Below, one piece after another: positions 49,335 to 57,686 of a DNA stretch of 64,000 nt; within the stretch, counting starts at the first letter, position 1, and each line of letters begins with the position of its first letter. The stretch lies in contig JAGRGP010000001.1 of the NCBI GenBank assembly GCA_020445415.1, forward strand, positions 28,544-92,543, given 5' to 3'. The notes beneath the pieces are model-generated. The model was not told the DNA's origin, made no database searches, and was given only the letters and a program-made list of their open reading frames with translations. The translations under genes were made by a program, and so were the position numbers. The stretch is from Gammaproteobacteria bacterium (lineage in GTDB: Bacteria; Pseudomonadota; Gammaproteobacteria; Chromatiales; Chromatiaceae).

Positions 49335-50056
49335 AAAAGCTGATCATTGCATTTCTGTTGGCTACGGTACCTCTAGTGGTTGTGGCAGCCGGAGGCGGGG
49401 TCCATCTCGATGCTGCCAATATCAATTTAAACGACAAGGCATCTCTGCAGAATGGTGCCCGGTTGTTTGTCAATTATTGCCTGAGTTGTCACTCGGCGAA
49501 ATACCAGCGATACAACCGTATGGCCCGGGATTTGGGATTGACCGATGAGCAGGTCAAGGAAAACCTGATGTTTACCACCGACAAGATTGGCGACACCATG
49601 GAGATTGCCATGGATCCCGCAGATGCGGCCGCGTGGTTTGGCACCGCTCCCCCGGATCTCAGTGTCATTAGCCGTGCCCGGGGTGTGGATTGGATCTATA
49701 CTTATCTGCGTAGTTTCTATGTTGACGAGTCCCGGCCGTTTGGCGTTAACAATCTGGTATTTCCCGACGTGGGTATGCCTCATGTATTCTGGGACCTCCA
49801 AGGTCTACAGCGTGCTGTCTTCAACGAGCATGATGGGAAAAAGGTTTTTGAGCGGTTTGAGCAGGTAATACCGGGTACCTTGAGTCCCCAGGAGTTCGAT
49901 GGGGCAATGCGCGACCTGACCGCCTTTCTCAGTTACGTCGGTGAGCCGATTCAGATGGAGCGCCGGGCAATGGGTAAGTGGGTGCTGCTCTTCATCGGCG
50001 TATTCTTCGTGCTCGCCTATCTATTGAAAAAGGAGTACTGGAAGGACGTCCACTGA
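49331..50056 (+). CDS. petC: Cytochrome c1 of the bc1 complex
   Basis: The 241-residue protein has a cleavable signal peptide (1-20), a haem-c site CLSCH at 50-54 followed by SAKYQRYNRMA, and a C-terminal membrane anchor (about 217-234). It receives electrons from the Rieske protein. A strong terminator follows the stop. Confidence 0.97.
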   Translation: MKKLIIAFLLATVPLVVVAAGGGVHLDAANINLNDKASLQNGARLFVNYCLSCHSAKYQRYNRMARDLGLTDEQVKENLMFTTDKIGDTMEIAMDPADAAAWFGTAPPDLSVISRARGVDWIYTYLRSFYVDESRPFGVNNLVFPDVGMPHVFWDLQGLQRAVFNEHDGKKVFERFEQVIPGTLSPQEFDGAMRDLTAFLSYVGEPIQMERRAMGKWVLLFIGVFFVLAYLLKKEYWKDVH

Positions 50057-50080
50057 GCGAATTTTGGTCCCGATGAGTTA

Positions 50081-50118
50081 GGGGTGCACGGTTTGGGTTA
50101 TACTGTGCACCCCTTTTT
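50081..50118 (+). terminator. Intrinsic terminator after petABC
   Basis: GGGGTGCAC (50081-50089) pairs with GTGCACCCC (50105-50113), 9 bp with a 15-base loop, followed by TTTTT. The loop contains TTATACT, a -10-like sequence that could serve sspA, but no -35 is seen at the right distance. Confidence 0.85.
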
Positions 50119-50148
50119 ATTTTTCGGCTAATAACTGGAGTGGTAGGT

Positions 50149-50772
50149 ATGGCGGTTGTGGCAAACAAAAGGTCTGTGATGACCATGTACTCGGACGCCA
50201 GGAGTTCGTACAGTCACCGCGTACGCTTGGTGTTGGCGGAGAAAAATATCACCGTTGAGATTGTTGACGTGGACCCGGTGGATATCTCCGACGATATCAT
50301 GGACCTGAATCCCTACGGAACCCTGCCCACCTTGGTTGATAGGGATCTCGTGCTGTTCGAGTCACGGATCATCATGGAGTATCTTGATGAACGCTTTCCC
50401 CATCCTCCTTTACTCCCGGTCGACCCGGTTTCCAAGGCGAGTTCTCGGTTGTTCATGCATCGGGTGGATCTTGACTGGTACCGGTTGATGGACATCATTC
50501 TCAGCAAAGGCAAGCAGGCGGCCAAGGCGCGCAAGGAACTCCGGGAGAGTCTCACGGTTACCGCTCCGGTATTTGCCTCTAAGCCCTTTTTCATGAGCAG
50601 CGAGTTTACCCTGGTTGATTGCGCGATTGGCCCTTTGTTGTGGCGTCTGCCCCATCTTGGCGTCGAGCTGCCCAGTCAGGCAAAGCCGGTACTCGATTAC
50701 GCGAAGCGTCTCTTTGCCCGTCCCTCTTTCAAGGAGAGTCTGACCGAGTTTGAGCGTGAGATGCGGGAATAA
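50149..50772 (+). CDS. sspA: Stringent starvation protein A
   Basis: The 207-residue SspA has a GST-like fold but no catalytic role; it binds RNA polymerase and supports stationary-phase and acid survival. The segment YSDARSSYSHRVRLVLAEKNI and the LNPYGTLPTL motif fit the family. The ATG at 50149 has GGAG upstream. sspB follows after 18 bp. Confidence 0.96.
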   Translation: MAVVANKRSVMTMYSDARSSYSHRVRLVLAEKNITVEIVDVDPVDISDDIMDLNPYGTLPTLVDRDLVLFESRIIMEYLDERFPHPPLLPVDPVSKASSRLFMHRVDLDWYRLMDIILSKGKQAAKARKELRESLTVTAPVFASKPFFMSSEFTLVDCAIGPLLWRLPHLGVELPSQAKPVLDYAKRLFARPSFKESLTEFEREMRE

Positions 50773-50790
50773 TCCCATTGGGAGGTCCTC

Positions 50791-51189
50791 ATGCCGATCA
50801 CTTCCAACCGCCCTTACCTGATTCGCGCGCTTTACGAATGGCTGGTCGATAATTCCCTGACCCCTCATCTTTTGGTGGATGCCAGCCAGGAGCATGTCAG
50901 GGTGCCACCGGACTTCGTGGAAGAGGGGCGAATTGTCCTTAATATCGCGCCGACGGCGGTGCAGCGGCTAGAGTTGGGAAACAAATTAATTAGCTTCAAT
51001 GCCCGATTTGGAGGGCGGCCGATGGACGTGTTGGTGCCTCCGCCCGCTGTGCTGGGAATATACGCCAAAGAAGATGGCAGGGGCATGCTGTTCCCGGAGG
51101 AGGGGCCGGACGAGGACAGTGGGCCGCCGGACAACGATACCGATCCTACGCCCCCACGTGACCGCCCTGCTCTGAAGGTTGTTAAATAG
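50791..51189 (+). CDS. sspB: ClpXP adaptor SspB
   Basis: The 132-residue adaptor delivers ssrA-tagged proteins to ClpXP. The N-terminal substrate-binding domain (about 1-105) is followed by an acidic, proline-rich linker and the C-terminal ClpX-binding tail ALKVVK. GGAGG precedes the ATG. It is cotranscribed with sspA. Confidence 0.96.
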   Translation: MPITSNRPYLIRALYEWLVDNSLTPHLLVDASQEHVRVPPDFVEEGRIVLNIAPTAVQRLELGNKLISFNARFGGRPMDVLVPPPAVLGIYAKEDGRGMLFPEEGPDEDSGPPDNDTDPTPPRDRPALKVVK

Positions 51190-51205
51190 CTTATTCGGGG
51201 CAGTA

Positions 51206-51565
51206 TCAGTGGCCTCCCCAATTGCCGTCGCGGTGTTGTTTCGCCATGGAGGTGACGTTTTGTTCACTGTCGGGAAGCCCCAAGCTAAAAAAATCCAGGT
51301 CGATACCGATCAGGGCCAGGTGGCCACTCCTTCGCCCCACACCCTCCTCACTGAATTCAAAGCGAAATACTCTGCGAATCCGAATACCGCTTGCTGTCCA
51401 ACGCAAGCCAATTCGGAATACGGCCACCGTCTGATCGAGAAACTGAAGACCCCGGGTTACACAAGCCTCTTCGCAGACGGCGGTGGCAATCTCCCGTGCC
51501 CGGGCGCTGTCCAGCCAAAACCAGACAATCACACCAATGAGTCCCATAATAGCGGCAGTTTGCAT
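51206..51565 (-). CDS. DUF3301 family membrane-anchored protein
   Basis: The 119-residue protein has an N-terminal membrane segment (about 5-19, IMGLIGVIVWFWLD) followed by a small soluble domain with FRFEFSEEG, the DUF3301 pattern. Function is unknown. The ATG at 51565 has AGG upstream. A longer frame to 51826 would overlap ymdB antisense and is rejected. It converges on sspB with 16 bp between stops. Confidence 0.8.
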   Translation of the reverse strand: MQTAAIMGLIGVIVWFWLDSARAREIATAVCEEACVTRGLQFLDQTVAVFRIGLRWTASGIRIRRVFRFEFSEEGVGRRSGHLALIGIDLDFFSLGLPDSEQNVTSMAKQHRDGNWGGH

Positions 51566-51712
51566 GATACCTATCCTAACCAATTTTGCGCTTAAATGAT
51601 GGATCTTTCCCAGGGGGCGCTCATCAGATCCTGTGGGCAGACTGGCAATAGGCAGGATGGAGCCGTAGGAGAGCCGAGCGAAATGTAATCGGCGCGGAGG
51701 TTTGGCAGTTAC

Positions 51713-52240
51713 ATGAATAACGTTATCATCGTGCAACAGGACATTACACAGCTGCGCATCGAGGTTATCGTCAACGCAGCCAACTCCACGTTGCTGGGAG
51801 GGGGAGGGGTGGATGGAGCGATCCACCGCAGGGCGGGACCAAGCCTGTTGGAGGCTTGCCGTGCCTTGGGAGGATGTCCGGCAGGAGAAGCCCGTATCAC
51901 GCCGGGATTCAACTTACCCGCCAAGTGGATCGTCCATACGGTGGGACCGGTTTGGCGTGGTGGAACCCTCGGTGAGCCGGGGCTTTTACGAGCTTGCTAT
52001 CGTAACGCCCTGCAGCTTGCCCGGGAGCAGGGCGCAACGAGCATCGCTTTTCCTGCCATCAGCACCGGGGTCTACGGTTACCCCAAGATCGCGGCGGCGG
52101 AGATTGCGCTGAGTGAGATGTACGCTGCTTGGGGGTTCGAGCGGGTCGTCGCATGCTGCTTTAGCAAGGAGGATGCCGATATCTATCGTAGACTTTGTTC
52201 CGGATATGCCGGTGGGGAGAGCGATAATGGGATGGCTTGA
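51713..52240 (+). CDS. ymdB: Macrodomain protein, O-acetyl-ADP-ribose deacetylase type
   Basis: The 175-residue macrodomain protein matches YmdB, which binds ADP-ribose and deacetylates O-acetyl-ADP-ribose. The conserved [19 protein letters not shown] and the loop ISTGVYGYP are intact, including the catalytic Asp in GGVDGAIH. It overlaps the following small gene by 14 bp. Confidence 0.95.
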   Translation: MNNVIIVQQDITQLRIEVIVNAANSTLLGGGGVDGAIHRRAGPSLLEACRALGGCPAGEARITPGFNLPAKWIVHTVGPVWRGGTLGEPGLLRACYRNALQLAREQGATSIAFPAISTGVYGYPKIAAAEIALSEMYAAWGFERVVACCFSKEDADIYRRLCSGYAGGESDNGMA

Positions 52241-52451
52241 TGAACTGCCGGTTGGATTTTTGATTCTCGCCAGTCTGCTGCTGGGATTGGCACCCTTTGT
52301 TCCAGAGCCCCATATTTGGGAGAAGCTCAAGATGTTGGCCGATGGTACACTTGTCCGGCCCATCGATATCTTTGATCTGCTACTGCATGGATCACCTTGG
52401 GCAGTACTGCTTCTCAAGCTAGTTCGTATGCGGCAGGCCGCCAGTCATTGA
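52227..52451 (+). CDS. Small membrane protein, RND-transporter-like annotation family
   Basis: The 74-residue protein has two hydrophobic stretches, [19 protein letters not shown] and a C-terminal segment with [19 protein letters not shown]. It resembles a small conserved family often labelled RND transporter, but it is far too short to be one and its role is unknown. GGTGGGGAG precedes the ATG at 52227, and the 14-bp overlap with ymdB suggests coupling. Confidence 0.7.
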   Translation: MGWLDELPVGFLILASLLLGLAPFVPEPHIWEKLKMLADGTLVRPIDIFDLLLHGSPWAVLLLKLVRMRQAASH

Positions 52452-52499
52452 GTTCTCCCGGTCCGCAGAACCGGCGGGGGCTGAATGACAGTGAGTAGT

Positions 52500-53291
52500 T
52501 TAGCGCAGGCGGTCTAGGCGTAGCCGCTGACGTTCGTCAAACAGCCGGCGTGCGCCAACCCCCACTGCAACGATAGCTCCCAGCCCGGTTCCGACCGCTA
52601 TCAGCAGCAGGACCATGATCTGGTATTTTGCCGCCTCCAATGGGGGGCTTCCTCCTAGGATCTGCCCGGTCATCATGCCTGGAAGGCTTACTACTCCGGC
52701 AGTCGTCATTGCGTTGATGATCGGGATCAGTCCCGACCGTAAGGCAGCCCTGCGGATGACCGAGATCGATTGGTTCCAGTCTTGTCCGAGTATCAGTCTG
52801 GCTTCGATTACGCTACGTTGCCGCCAGGCATTTTGGGTAAGGTTATCCAGGGCAATCGCCATCCCCGACATGGTGTTTCCAAGCAGCATTCCCAGCAGCG
52901 GAATGAGGTACTGAGGCGTGTACCAAGGATCGACCTGGATTACCAGATGTAACGCCAACAGGGTGACACTGAAAGACGAGATGAACATCGACAGGGTGCC
53001 TATGCCCATTCCCCATAATCCTCTGAAGCGGCGCTCCTGACGGGCCATCACTTCATAACCGGCCACGCCCAGCATTAACATCGCTAGCGCACCGATGAGC
53101 CATGGGTTCCTTTGTGCAAAGAGGGTTTCCAGTACCAGACCCAACAGGGTCAGTTGCAGCACGCTGCGGGTAGCCGCGATCAGTAGCCGCTTTTCTACCC
53201 CCAGGTGTGTTCGCCAGGAGAGGGCGGCAAGCCCTACGACCAGGACCGCCGCGATCGATAGGTCCCATGGTGAAAGGCTGATTAGCTCCAT
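52500..53291 (-). CDS. fetB: FetB iron-export permease
   Basis: The 263-residue permease of the FetAB transporter is an integral membrane protein with about six hydrophobic segments. The conserved LLGMLLGNTMSGMAIAL and MMTGQILGGSPPLEAAKYQ are typical. FetAB exports iron and raises resistance to peroxide. It overlaps fetA by 10 bp. Confidence 0.93.
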   Translation of the reverse strand: MELISLSPWDLSIAAVLVVGLAALSWRTHLGVEKRLLIAATRSVLQLTLLGLVLETLFAQRNPWLIGALAMLMLGVAGYEVMARQERRFRGLWGMGIGTLSMFISSFSVTLLALHLVIQVDPWYTPQYLIPLLGMLLGNTMSGMAIALDNLTQNAWRQRSVIEARLILGQDWNQSISVIRRAALRSGLIPIINAMTTAGVVSLPGMMTGQILGGSPPLEAAKYQIMVLLLIAVGTGLGAIVAVGVGARRLFDERQRLRLDRLR

Positions 53292-53923
53292 ATCTCAGGA
53301 CTCAGTTGGCGATCCGCGAAGCGCAAGCCCCTATGGGTGGCCATCCTATGCCGCTGCTCGGGATCATGACTTACCCAGAGCGCCGATGCACCCTGCTCAC
53401 GGAGGTAGGTGAGGATGAGCTCCTCTACTCGATTGGTATTGGCTTTGTCTAGGTTAGCGGTGGGCTCGTCAAGCAACAAAACCTTGGGATAGCCTGCCAG
53501 CAGGCGCGCCAGGGAGAGCCGCTGGCGCTCTCCGCTGGAGAGGCGGGAGACTTCCCAGTCCATACACTCCTCCGGGAAACCCAGGGCCCCGGTAAGGTGG
53601 GATTCTCCGTCAACAAAATGGTCACCGACGCGATCTTCCCACCAGTGACTTTCCGCGGGCAGCAGCCCAACTTGGCGCCGCCACACCGGTGGTGGTGTCA
53701 GGGAGCGGCGCTCGTCCCCCAACAGGCAGTCTCCCTGGTGTGGATCCAGATCAGCAATAGCCCTCAAAAACAGTGATTTGCCACACCCCGACGGGCCAGT
53801 CAGCGTAACGCACTCGCCACGGGAGAGGGTTAGGTCAATGGGATCCAGACCACGGCTGGCGAACCTTTCCAGAGTCAGACAGTGCAAGTTAAACCTCAGC
53901 GTCGGCGGAAAAGTAGATCCCAA
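53282..53923 (-). CDS. fetA: FetA iron-export ATPase
   Basis: The 213-residue ABC ATPase pairs with FetB. Walker A GPSGCGKS is at 43-50, signature LSSGERQ at 128-134 and Walker B VLLLDEPT at 148-155. Its start lies inside the trmB 3' end (28-bp overlap), so translation may be coupled to trmB. Confidence 0.92.
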   Translation of the reverse strand: MGSTFPPTLRFNLHCLTLERFASRGLDPIDLTLSRGECVTLTGPSGCGKSLFLRAIADLDPHQGDCLLGDERRSLTPPPVWRRQVGLLPAESHWWEDRVGDHFVDGESHLTGALGFPEECMDWEVSRLSSGERQRLSLARLLAGYPKVLLLDEPTANLDKANTNRVEELILTYLREQGASALWVSHDPEQRHRMATHRGLRFADRQLSPEIWS

Positions 53924-54624
53924 ACCCCATGACCCAGCTTTTGCCCTCGCCGTTCGAATTTGGTAACCGGTCTGAAGTCTGGGCGGGGTGAATATTGGCC
54001 CGGACCCACACAGTTTTCAAATGCCGCTGATGGGGACAGCGCCGCCATCATCTGGGCGGCATAATCCTGCCAGTCGGTTGCTGCGTGAAACAAGCCCCCG
54101 GGGCGGATTAGCCGTGCCAGTTCTTCTACCATGGTCGGTTGGAGGATCCGCCTTTTTTGATGGCGGCGCTTATGCCATGGATCGGGAAAGAACAGAAATA
54201 CGCCTTGTAGACTGGCATCCACCAGCGTGTGGGCCATCACCTCTACGGCATCATGGCGTATGACGCGCAGGTTGGCGAGACCCCGTTTCTCGATCTGCAG
54301 CAAAAGATGCCCTACACCGGGCCGGTGTACCTCAATGCCCAGATAGTTGTTTTCGGGGTGAGCCGCTGCCATCTCGACCAGAGACTCGCCATCGCCGAAG
54401 CCAATCTCGACGTACACCGGACGTGTGTCGCCAAAACAGGCTTCCAGGTCTAAAGGCGTATCTGCGAAGTCGATCCCATAGTGGGGCCAGAGCTGTTCGA
54501 ACGCGCGTTGTTGCCCCCGTGTAAGCCGCCCTTCCCGGATCACAAAACTACGGATCGGACGCCGAGTTTTTTCCTCCCCTGCACTGACGGGTTCGCCTGA
54601 ATGGTAAGTTGGATTGTGTGTCAT
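53896..54624 (-). CDS. trmB: tRNA (guanine-46-N7) methyltransferase
   Basis: The 242-residue enzyme methylates G46 of tRNA. The SAM-binding motif is EIGFGDGES at 73-81 and the catalytic region FFPDPWHKRRHQKRR is intact. The ATG at 54624 is used; a longer frame to 54684 would add 20 residues with little support. It lies upstream of fetAB on the same strand and diverges from the acyl-CoA synthetase gene. Confidence 0.96.
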   Translation of the reverse strand: MTHNPTYHSGEPVSAGEEKTRRPIRSFVIREGRLTRGQQRAFEQLWPHYGIDFADTPLDLEACFGDTRPVYVEIGFGDGESLVEMAAAHPENNYLGIEVHRPGVGHLLLQIEKRGLANLRVIRHDAVEVMAHTLVDASLQGVFLFFPDPWHKRRHQKRRILQPTMVEELARLIRPGGLFHAATDWQDYAAQMMAALSPSAAFENCVGPGQYSPRPDFRPVTKFERRGQKLGHGVWDLLFRRR

Positions 54625-54669
54625 CAGCCTTTTCGGTTGGGGCAATGGGGGCTCTCTGCTGTTTCCTCG

Positions 54670-54685
54670 GGTGATGGAAATCACC
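54670..54685. promoter_or_regulatory. Candidate CRP/Vfr-type operator
   Basis: GGTGATGGAAATCACC is a perfect palindrome. Its core GTGA-N6-TCAC matches CRP/Vfr sites; read as TGAT-N4-ATCA it also resembles FNR-family sites. It lies in the 140-bp gap between divergent trmB and the acyl-CoA synthetase gene, centred about 87 bp before the latter's ATG. Regulation of fatty-acid activation by CRP is known in E. coli; here it is inferred. Confidence 0.45.
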
Positions 54686-54764
54686 GGTCTGTCTGAGCTG
54701 AGAGAGGGTAATCCAGGATATATTCAGGCTAAATTCTACACTAAACTGGTGTTTTAGATCAGAT

Positions 54765-56624
54765 ATGGGAATCGGGAGGGCGGATTTGGCTCAGTGGAGT
54801 GAGGATCTCATATCACCCGACAGCGTTGGCACGTTGGACCGTTTGTTCATTCAGCGGGTGCATCGTTCTGGTGAGCGACTGGCTTACCGAAGTTTCGATC
54901 GAAACACCAAGACATGGGTAGATCATACTTGGGACCAGATGGCGGAACAGACGGCGCGGTGGCAGCGGGCCATTGCCGGGGAAGCGGTCAAACCCGGAGA
55001 CCGGGTGGCGGTGTTGCTTCGCAACTGCACCGAATGGGTCATGTTCGATCAAGCTGCAATGGGGCTGTCGCTGGTCGTGGTGCCCCTCTTTACCGATGAT
55101 CGGCCCGATAATATCGATTATATATTGCGGGATGCCGGGGTGCGCCTGCTGTTGGTGCAGGATGCCGGGCGCTGGAAGCGGCTGGCATCGTTGGTAGGCA
55201 CAAACGCATGTCTCAAACGGGTGTTGATATTGGATCCCGGTCCCGATTTCCGAACCCTGGCACAGGACGACGAGCGAGTCCGGCTGGTTGACGACTGGCT
55301 ACCCGAAACAGGCGGAGACTTACTGCAGCGGCGGGGAGATCCCCACGCGTTGGCATCGATTATCTACACTTCCGGCACCACTGGCCGCCCGAAGGGGGTC
55401 ATGCTCAGCCACTCCAATATGCTGTCGGTGGCCCATGGGGCGCTCGCAATCATCGACTGTTACGAGCAGGATATTTTTCTCTCGTTTTTGCCGCTGTCGC
55501 ACACCTTGGAGCGGACAGCGGGATACTATCTACCGGTTATGACAGGATCTACCGTGGCCTACTCCCGTTCCGTTGGGCAATTGGCTCAAGACCTGCGGGT
55601 AATTCGTCCAACCGTAATGATTGCTGTGCCACGGATCTTTGAACGTGTCTACGGTAGGCTGAAAGAACAGATGGCGAGGGGGTCATGGTTCACCAGAGCG
55701 CTATTTGAGACGGCGGTGGAAGTCGGTTGGCAACGATTCCAAAATCAGCAGGGGCGATTGGGTTGGAGGCCGTCGCTGTTGCTCTGGCCATTGCTGCGCC
55801 GGATGGTGGCCACACGTGTCAAGGAGCGGCTGGGCGGGCGGCTACGCGTGACCGTTAGCGGAGGTGCCGCACTTTCACCGGATATTGCCAAGGTGTTTAT
55901 TGGCCTTGATATCCCCATACTCCAGGGATATGGCTTGACCGAGACCAGTCCGGTGGTCAGTGTCAATACGCTTGACGACAACGAGCCCGCCAGCGTGGGT
56001 ATACCGCTACGTAAAATTAGCGTCAAGATCGGTGAAGATGATGAGCTGCTGGTAAAAGGTCCGGGGGTCATGCTGGGATACTGGAATAATCACAACGCCA
56101 CCAGGACGGTGATCGATTCGGAGGGCTGGTTGCATACCGGTGACCAGGCGCGCATCGAGCATAATCACATTTATATAACAGGCAGGATAAAAGATATCTT
56201 GGTGCTGTCTAATGGTGAAAAAGTACCGCCTGGCGACATGGAGCTGGCGATTGCCCTTGATCCCCTGATCGATCAGGTCATGGTGGTTGGTGAAGGGGAG
56301 CCTTTTCTCACGGCGCTGGTGGTGCTGGACGGAAATTTCTGGCCGGGTTTGGCTCAGGAATGTGGGGTGGATCCCATGGATCCCGCCAGTCTGAGTCATC
56401 ATCAGGTCACCGCAGCGGTTCTGCACCGAATTAGAGATTCATTGAAGGCGTTTCCTGGCTATGCCAAGATCAGAAGAGCAACATTGTTGTTGGAGCCTTG
56501 GACTATTGACAACGGTCTCTTGACACCAACTCTGAAGGTCCGGCGGACTCAGGTGTTGGAAAGATACAAGGCACGAGTGCGTGAAATGTATGCGCAAGGG
56601 CCGGCACTGAGCACCGGACGGTGA
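54765..56624 (+). CDS. Long-chain acyl-CoA synthetase (FAA1-like)
   Basis: The 619-residue AMP-forming enzyme activates fatty acids to acyl-CoA. The ATP-binding loop YTSGTTGRPKG is at 201-211, and QGYGLTETSPV and EGWLHTGDQA are conserved. It is of the membrane-associated FAA1 type rather than the E. coli FadD type. The ATG at 54765 lacks a strong ribosome site; a TTG at 54786, after GGGAGGG, is an alternative. A CRP-type palindrome lies upstream. The unknown gene at 56634 follows at 9 bp. Confidence 0.93.
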   Translation: MGIGRADLAQWSEDLISPDSVGTLDRLFIQRVHRSGERLAYRSFDRNTKTWVDHTWDQMAEQTARWQRAIAGEAVKPGDRVAVLLRNCTEWVMFDQAAMGLSLVVVPLFTDDRPDNIDYILRDAGVRLLLVQDAGRWKRLASLVGTNACLKRVLILDPGPDFRTLAQDDERVRLVDDWLPETGGDLLQRRGDPHALASIIYTSGTTGRPKGVMLSHSNMLSVAHGALAIIDCYEQDIFLSFLPLSHTLERTAGYYLPVMTGSTVAYSRSVGQLAQDLRVIRPTVMIAVPRIFERVYGRLKEQMARGSWFTRALFETAVEVGWQRFQNQQGRLGWRPSLLLWPLLRRMVATRVKERLGGRLRVTVSGGAALSPDIAKVFIGLDIPILQGYGLTETSPVVSVNTLDDNEPASVGIPLRKISVKIGEDDELLVKGPGVMLGYWNNHNATRTVIDSEGWLHTGDQARIEHNHIYITGRIKDILVLSNGEKVPPGDMELAIALDPLIDQVMVVGEGEPFLTALVVLDGNFWPGLAQECGVDPMDPASLSHHQVTAAVLHRIRDSLKAFPGYAKIRRATLLLEPWTIDNGLLTPTLKVRRTQVLERYKARVREMYAQGPALSTGR

Positions 56625-56633
56625 ATCGAGGAC

Positions 56634-57095
56634 ATGCACCCAGAGAGGGATGAGTTGGGTATCGAGCGCGAGATCAGGAGATATTCGGCATACTATAGAG
56701 GATGGTGTCTGGCCTTCGGCGAACATGACCCAGCCTTTTCCGATGATGAGAGCATCAACTGGGTTTTCGGGGCGGATCAGATGGGTTTCATCGCCTCCCA
56801 TGATCTGAAGAAGATGCTGCACAAAGTATTGCTTGGACGCCAGGAAAAGCACCCCAGCGTCACCCTGACCGAGACACATGTCGATCTAGGTGAAATCAAT
56901 TACCCGTTTTCACCGATGCAACTTGAAGGCGCCCGCCGTTTCCGTGAGTTTATCCGCCAGCACGACAGCCTTAATCTCTATTTGACCAGCCATTTCTGGT
57001 ATCCTCCAGGGAGCCGGATCATAACCTTTTCTCCGCGGCGGCCGGCAGTAATTCTCTACAAAGAGATTGCGCCCCTGCGTCTCAAGCTGATTTGA
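56634..57095 (+). CDS. Protein of unknown function
   Basis: I do not recognise this 153-residue protein. It has no signal peptide or membrane segment, is fairly rich in charged and aromatic residues, and has a distinctive C-terminal segment SHFWYPPGSRIITFSPRRP. It starts 9 bp after the acyl-CoA synthetase stop and is probably cotranscribed, so a lipid-related role is possible but not shown. Coding character is supported by its position and normal composition. Confidence 0.65.
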   Translation: MHPERDELGIEREIRRYSAYYRGWCLAFGEHDPAFSDDESINWVFGADQMGFIASHDLKKMLHKVLLGRQEKHPSVTLTETHVDLGEINYPFSPMQLEGARRFREFIRQHDSLNLYLTSHFWYPPGSRIITFSPRRPAVILYKEIAPLRLKLI

Positions 57096-57287
57096 TGCGG
57101 AATTACCGAGGCGCTTCCGGACAACAGGGTACAAACAAAAAAGGTGATGACTCCCGCGAGGGGATGGCGGTAAAATCGTGACCCGATTATGGCGACCACC
57201 CTTGATCACCATTTTCCTATGCCGGAGGCACCGGGCTGGGGAGCAAGTTGAGGTTGGGTAGCTTAAGGCTTTTGAGTGCCGATCCTG

Positions 57288-57361
57288 GCGGGTGTAGTTC
57301 AATGGCAGAACGGTAGCTTCCCAAGCTGCACACGAGGGTTCGATTCCCTTCACCCGCTCCA
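57288..57361 (+). tRNA. tRNA-Gly (CCC)
   Basis: A 74-base tRNA gene with encoded CCA. The acceptor stem is GCGGGTG/CACCCGC, the D-stem GTTC/GAAC, the anticodon stem GTAGC/GCTGC with loop TTCCCAA (anticodon CCC), and the T-arm GAGGG-TTCGATT-CCCTT. It reads GGG glycine codons. No repeat of its 3' end was seen nearby, so there is no sign that it serves as an attachment site. Confidence 0.96.
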
Positions 57362-57686
57362 ACCCCTACTTCGCAGATCTTAGCGCAATAGCCGCCGCCT
57401 GAGGCTGGCGCACCGTGTAAGATGTGATCACGATTGCCATGGTTCAGGCAAGGGGCGCGTTCACGACTCCGACCGGGCTTCACGCACCTTTCGGCGGGAG
57501 ATCTCCGCGGAGAACGCGCAGACTGGTTGGAGCACCTTACGCGAGCGGTGCTGGTTGGCCTGCTCATCGCTCTTCAGGGAATTTCAGATAATAGAAAAGT
57601 TGCCGCTGATTTAGTATTGGGATTACTGGATTCGATAGCGTAAGGACGTAAGTACCGGAAGCGGCAGGTCTTCGGAGGAGGCGGCA
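57362..57686. other. Intergenic region, no gene seen
   Basis: This 325-bp stretch lies between tRNA-Gly and the HDOD gene. A short open frame at 57434-57643 begins with TTG, shows no recognisable family, and I do not accept it. No clear terminator or promoter was found. Confidence 0.6.

Noticed and set aside
56910..57362. Minus-strand open frame beginning MERVKGIEPSCAAWEATVLP
   Set aside because: This is the well-known spurious protein read antisense through a tRNA-Gly gene; the region is explained by tRNA-Gly(CCC) and the plus-strand gene before it.
57217..57567. Minus-strand open frame containing GEGNRTLVCSLGSYRSAIE
   Set aside because: Another common false protein from the antisense of the same tRNA-Gly.
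57434..57643. 69-residue plus-strand frame after tRNA-Gly
   Set aside because: TTG start, no ribosome site, unrecognised and isolated.
57288..57686. tRNA-Gly as a possible integration site
   Set aside because: No integrase gene and no repeat of the tRNA 3' end nearby.
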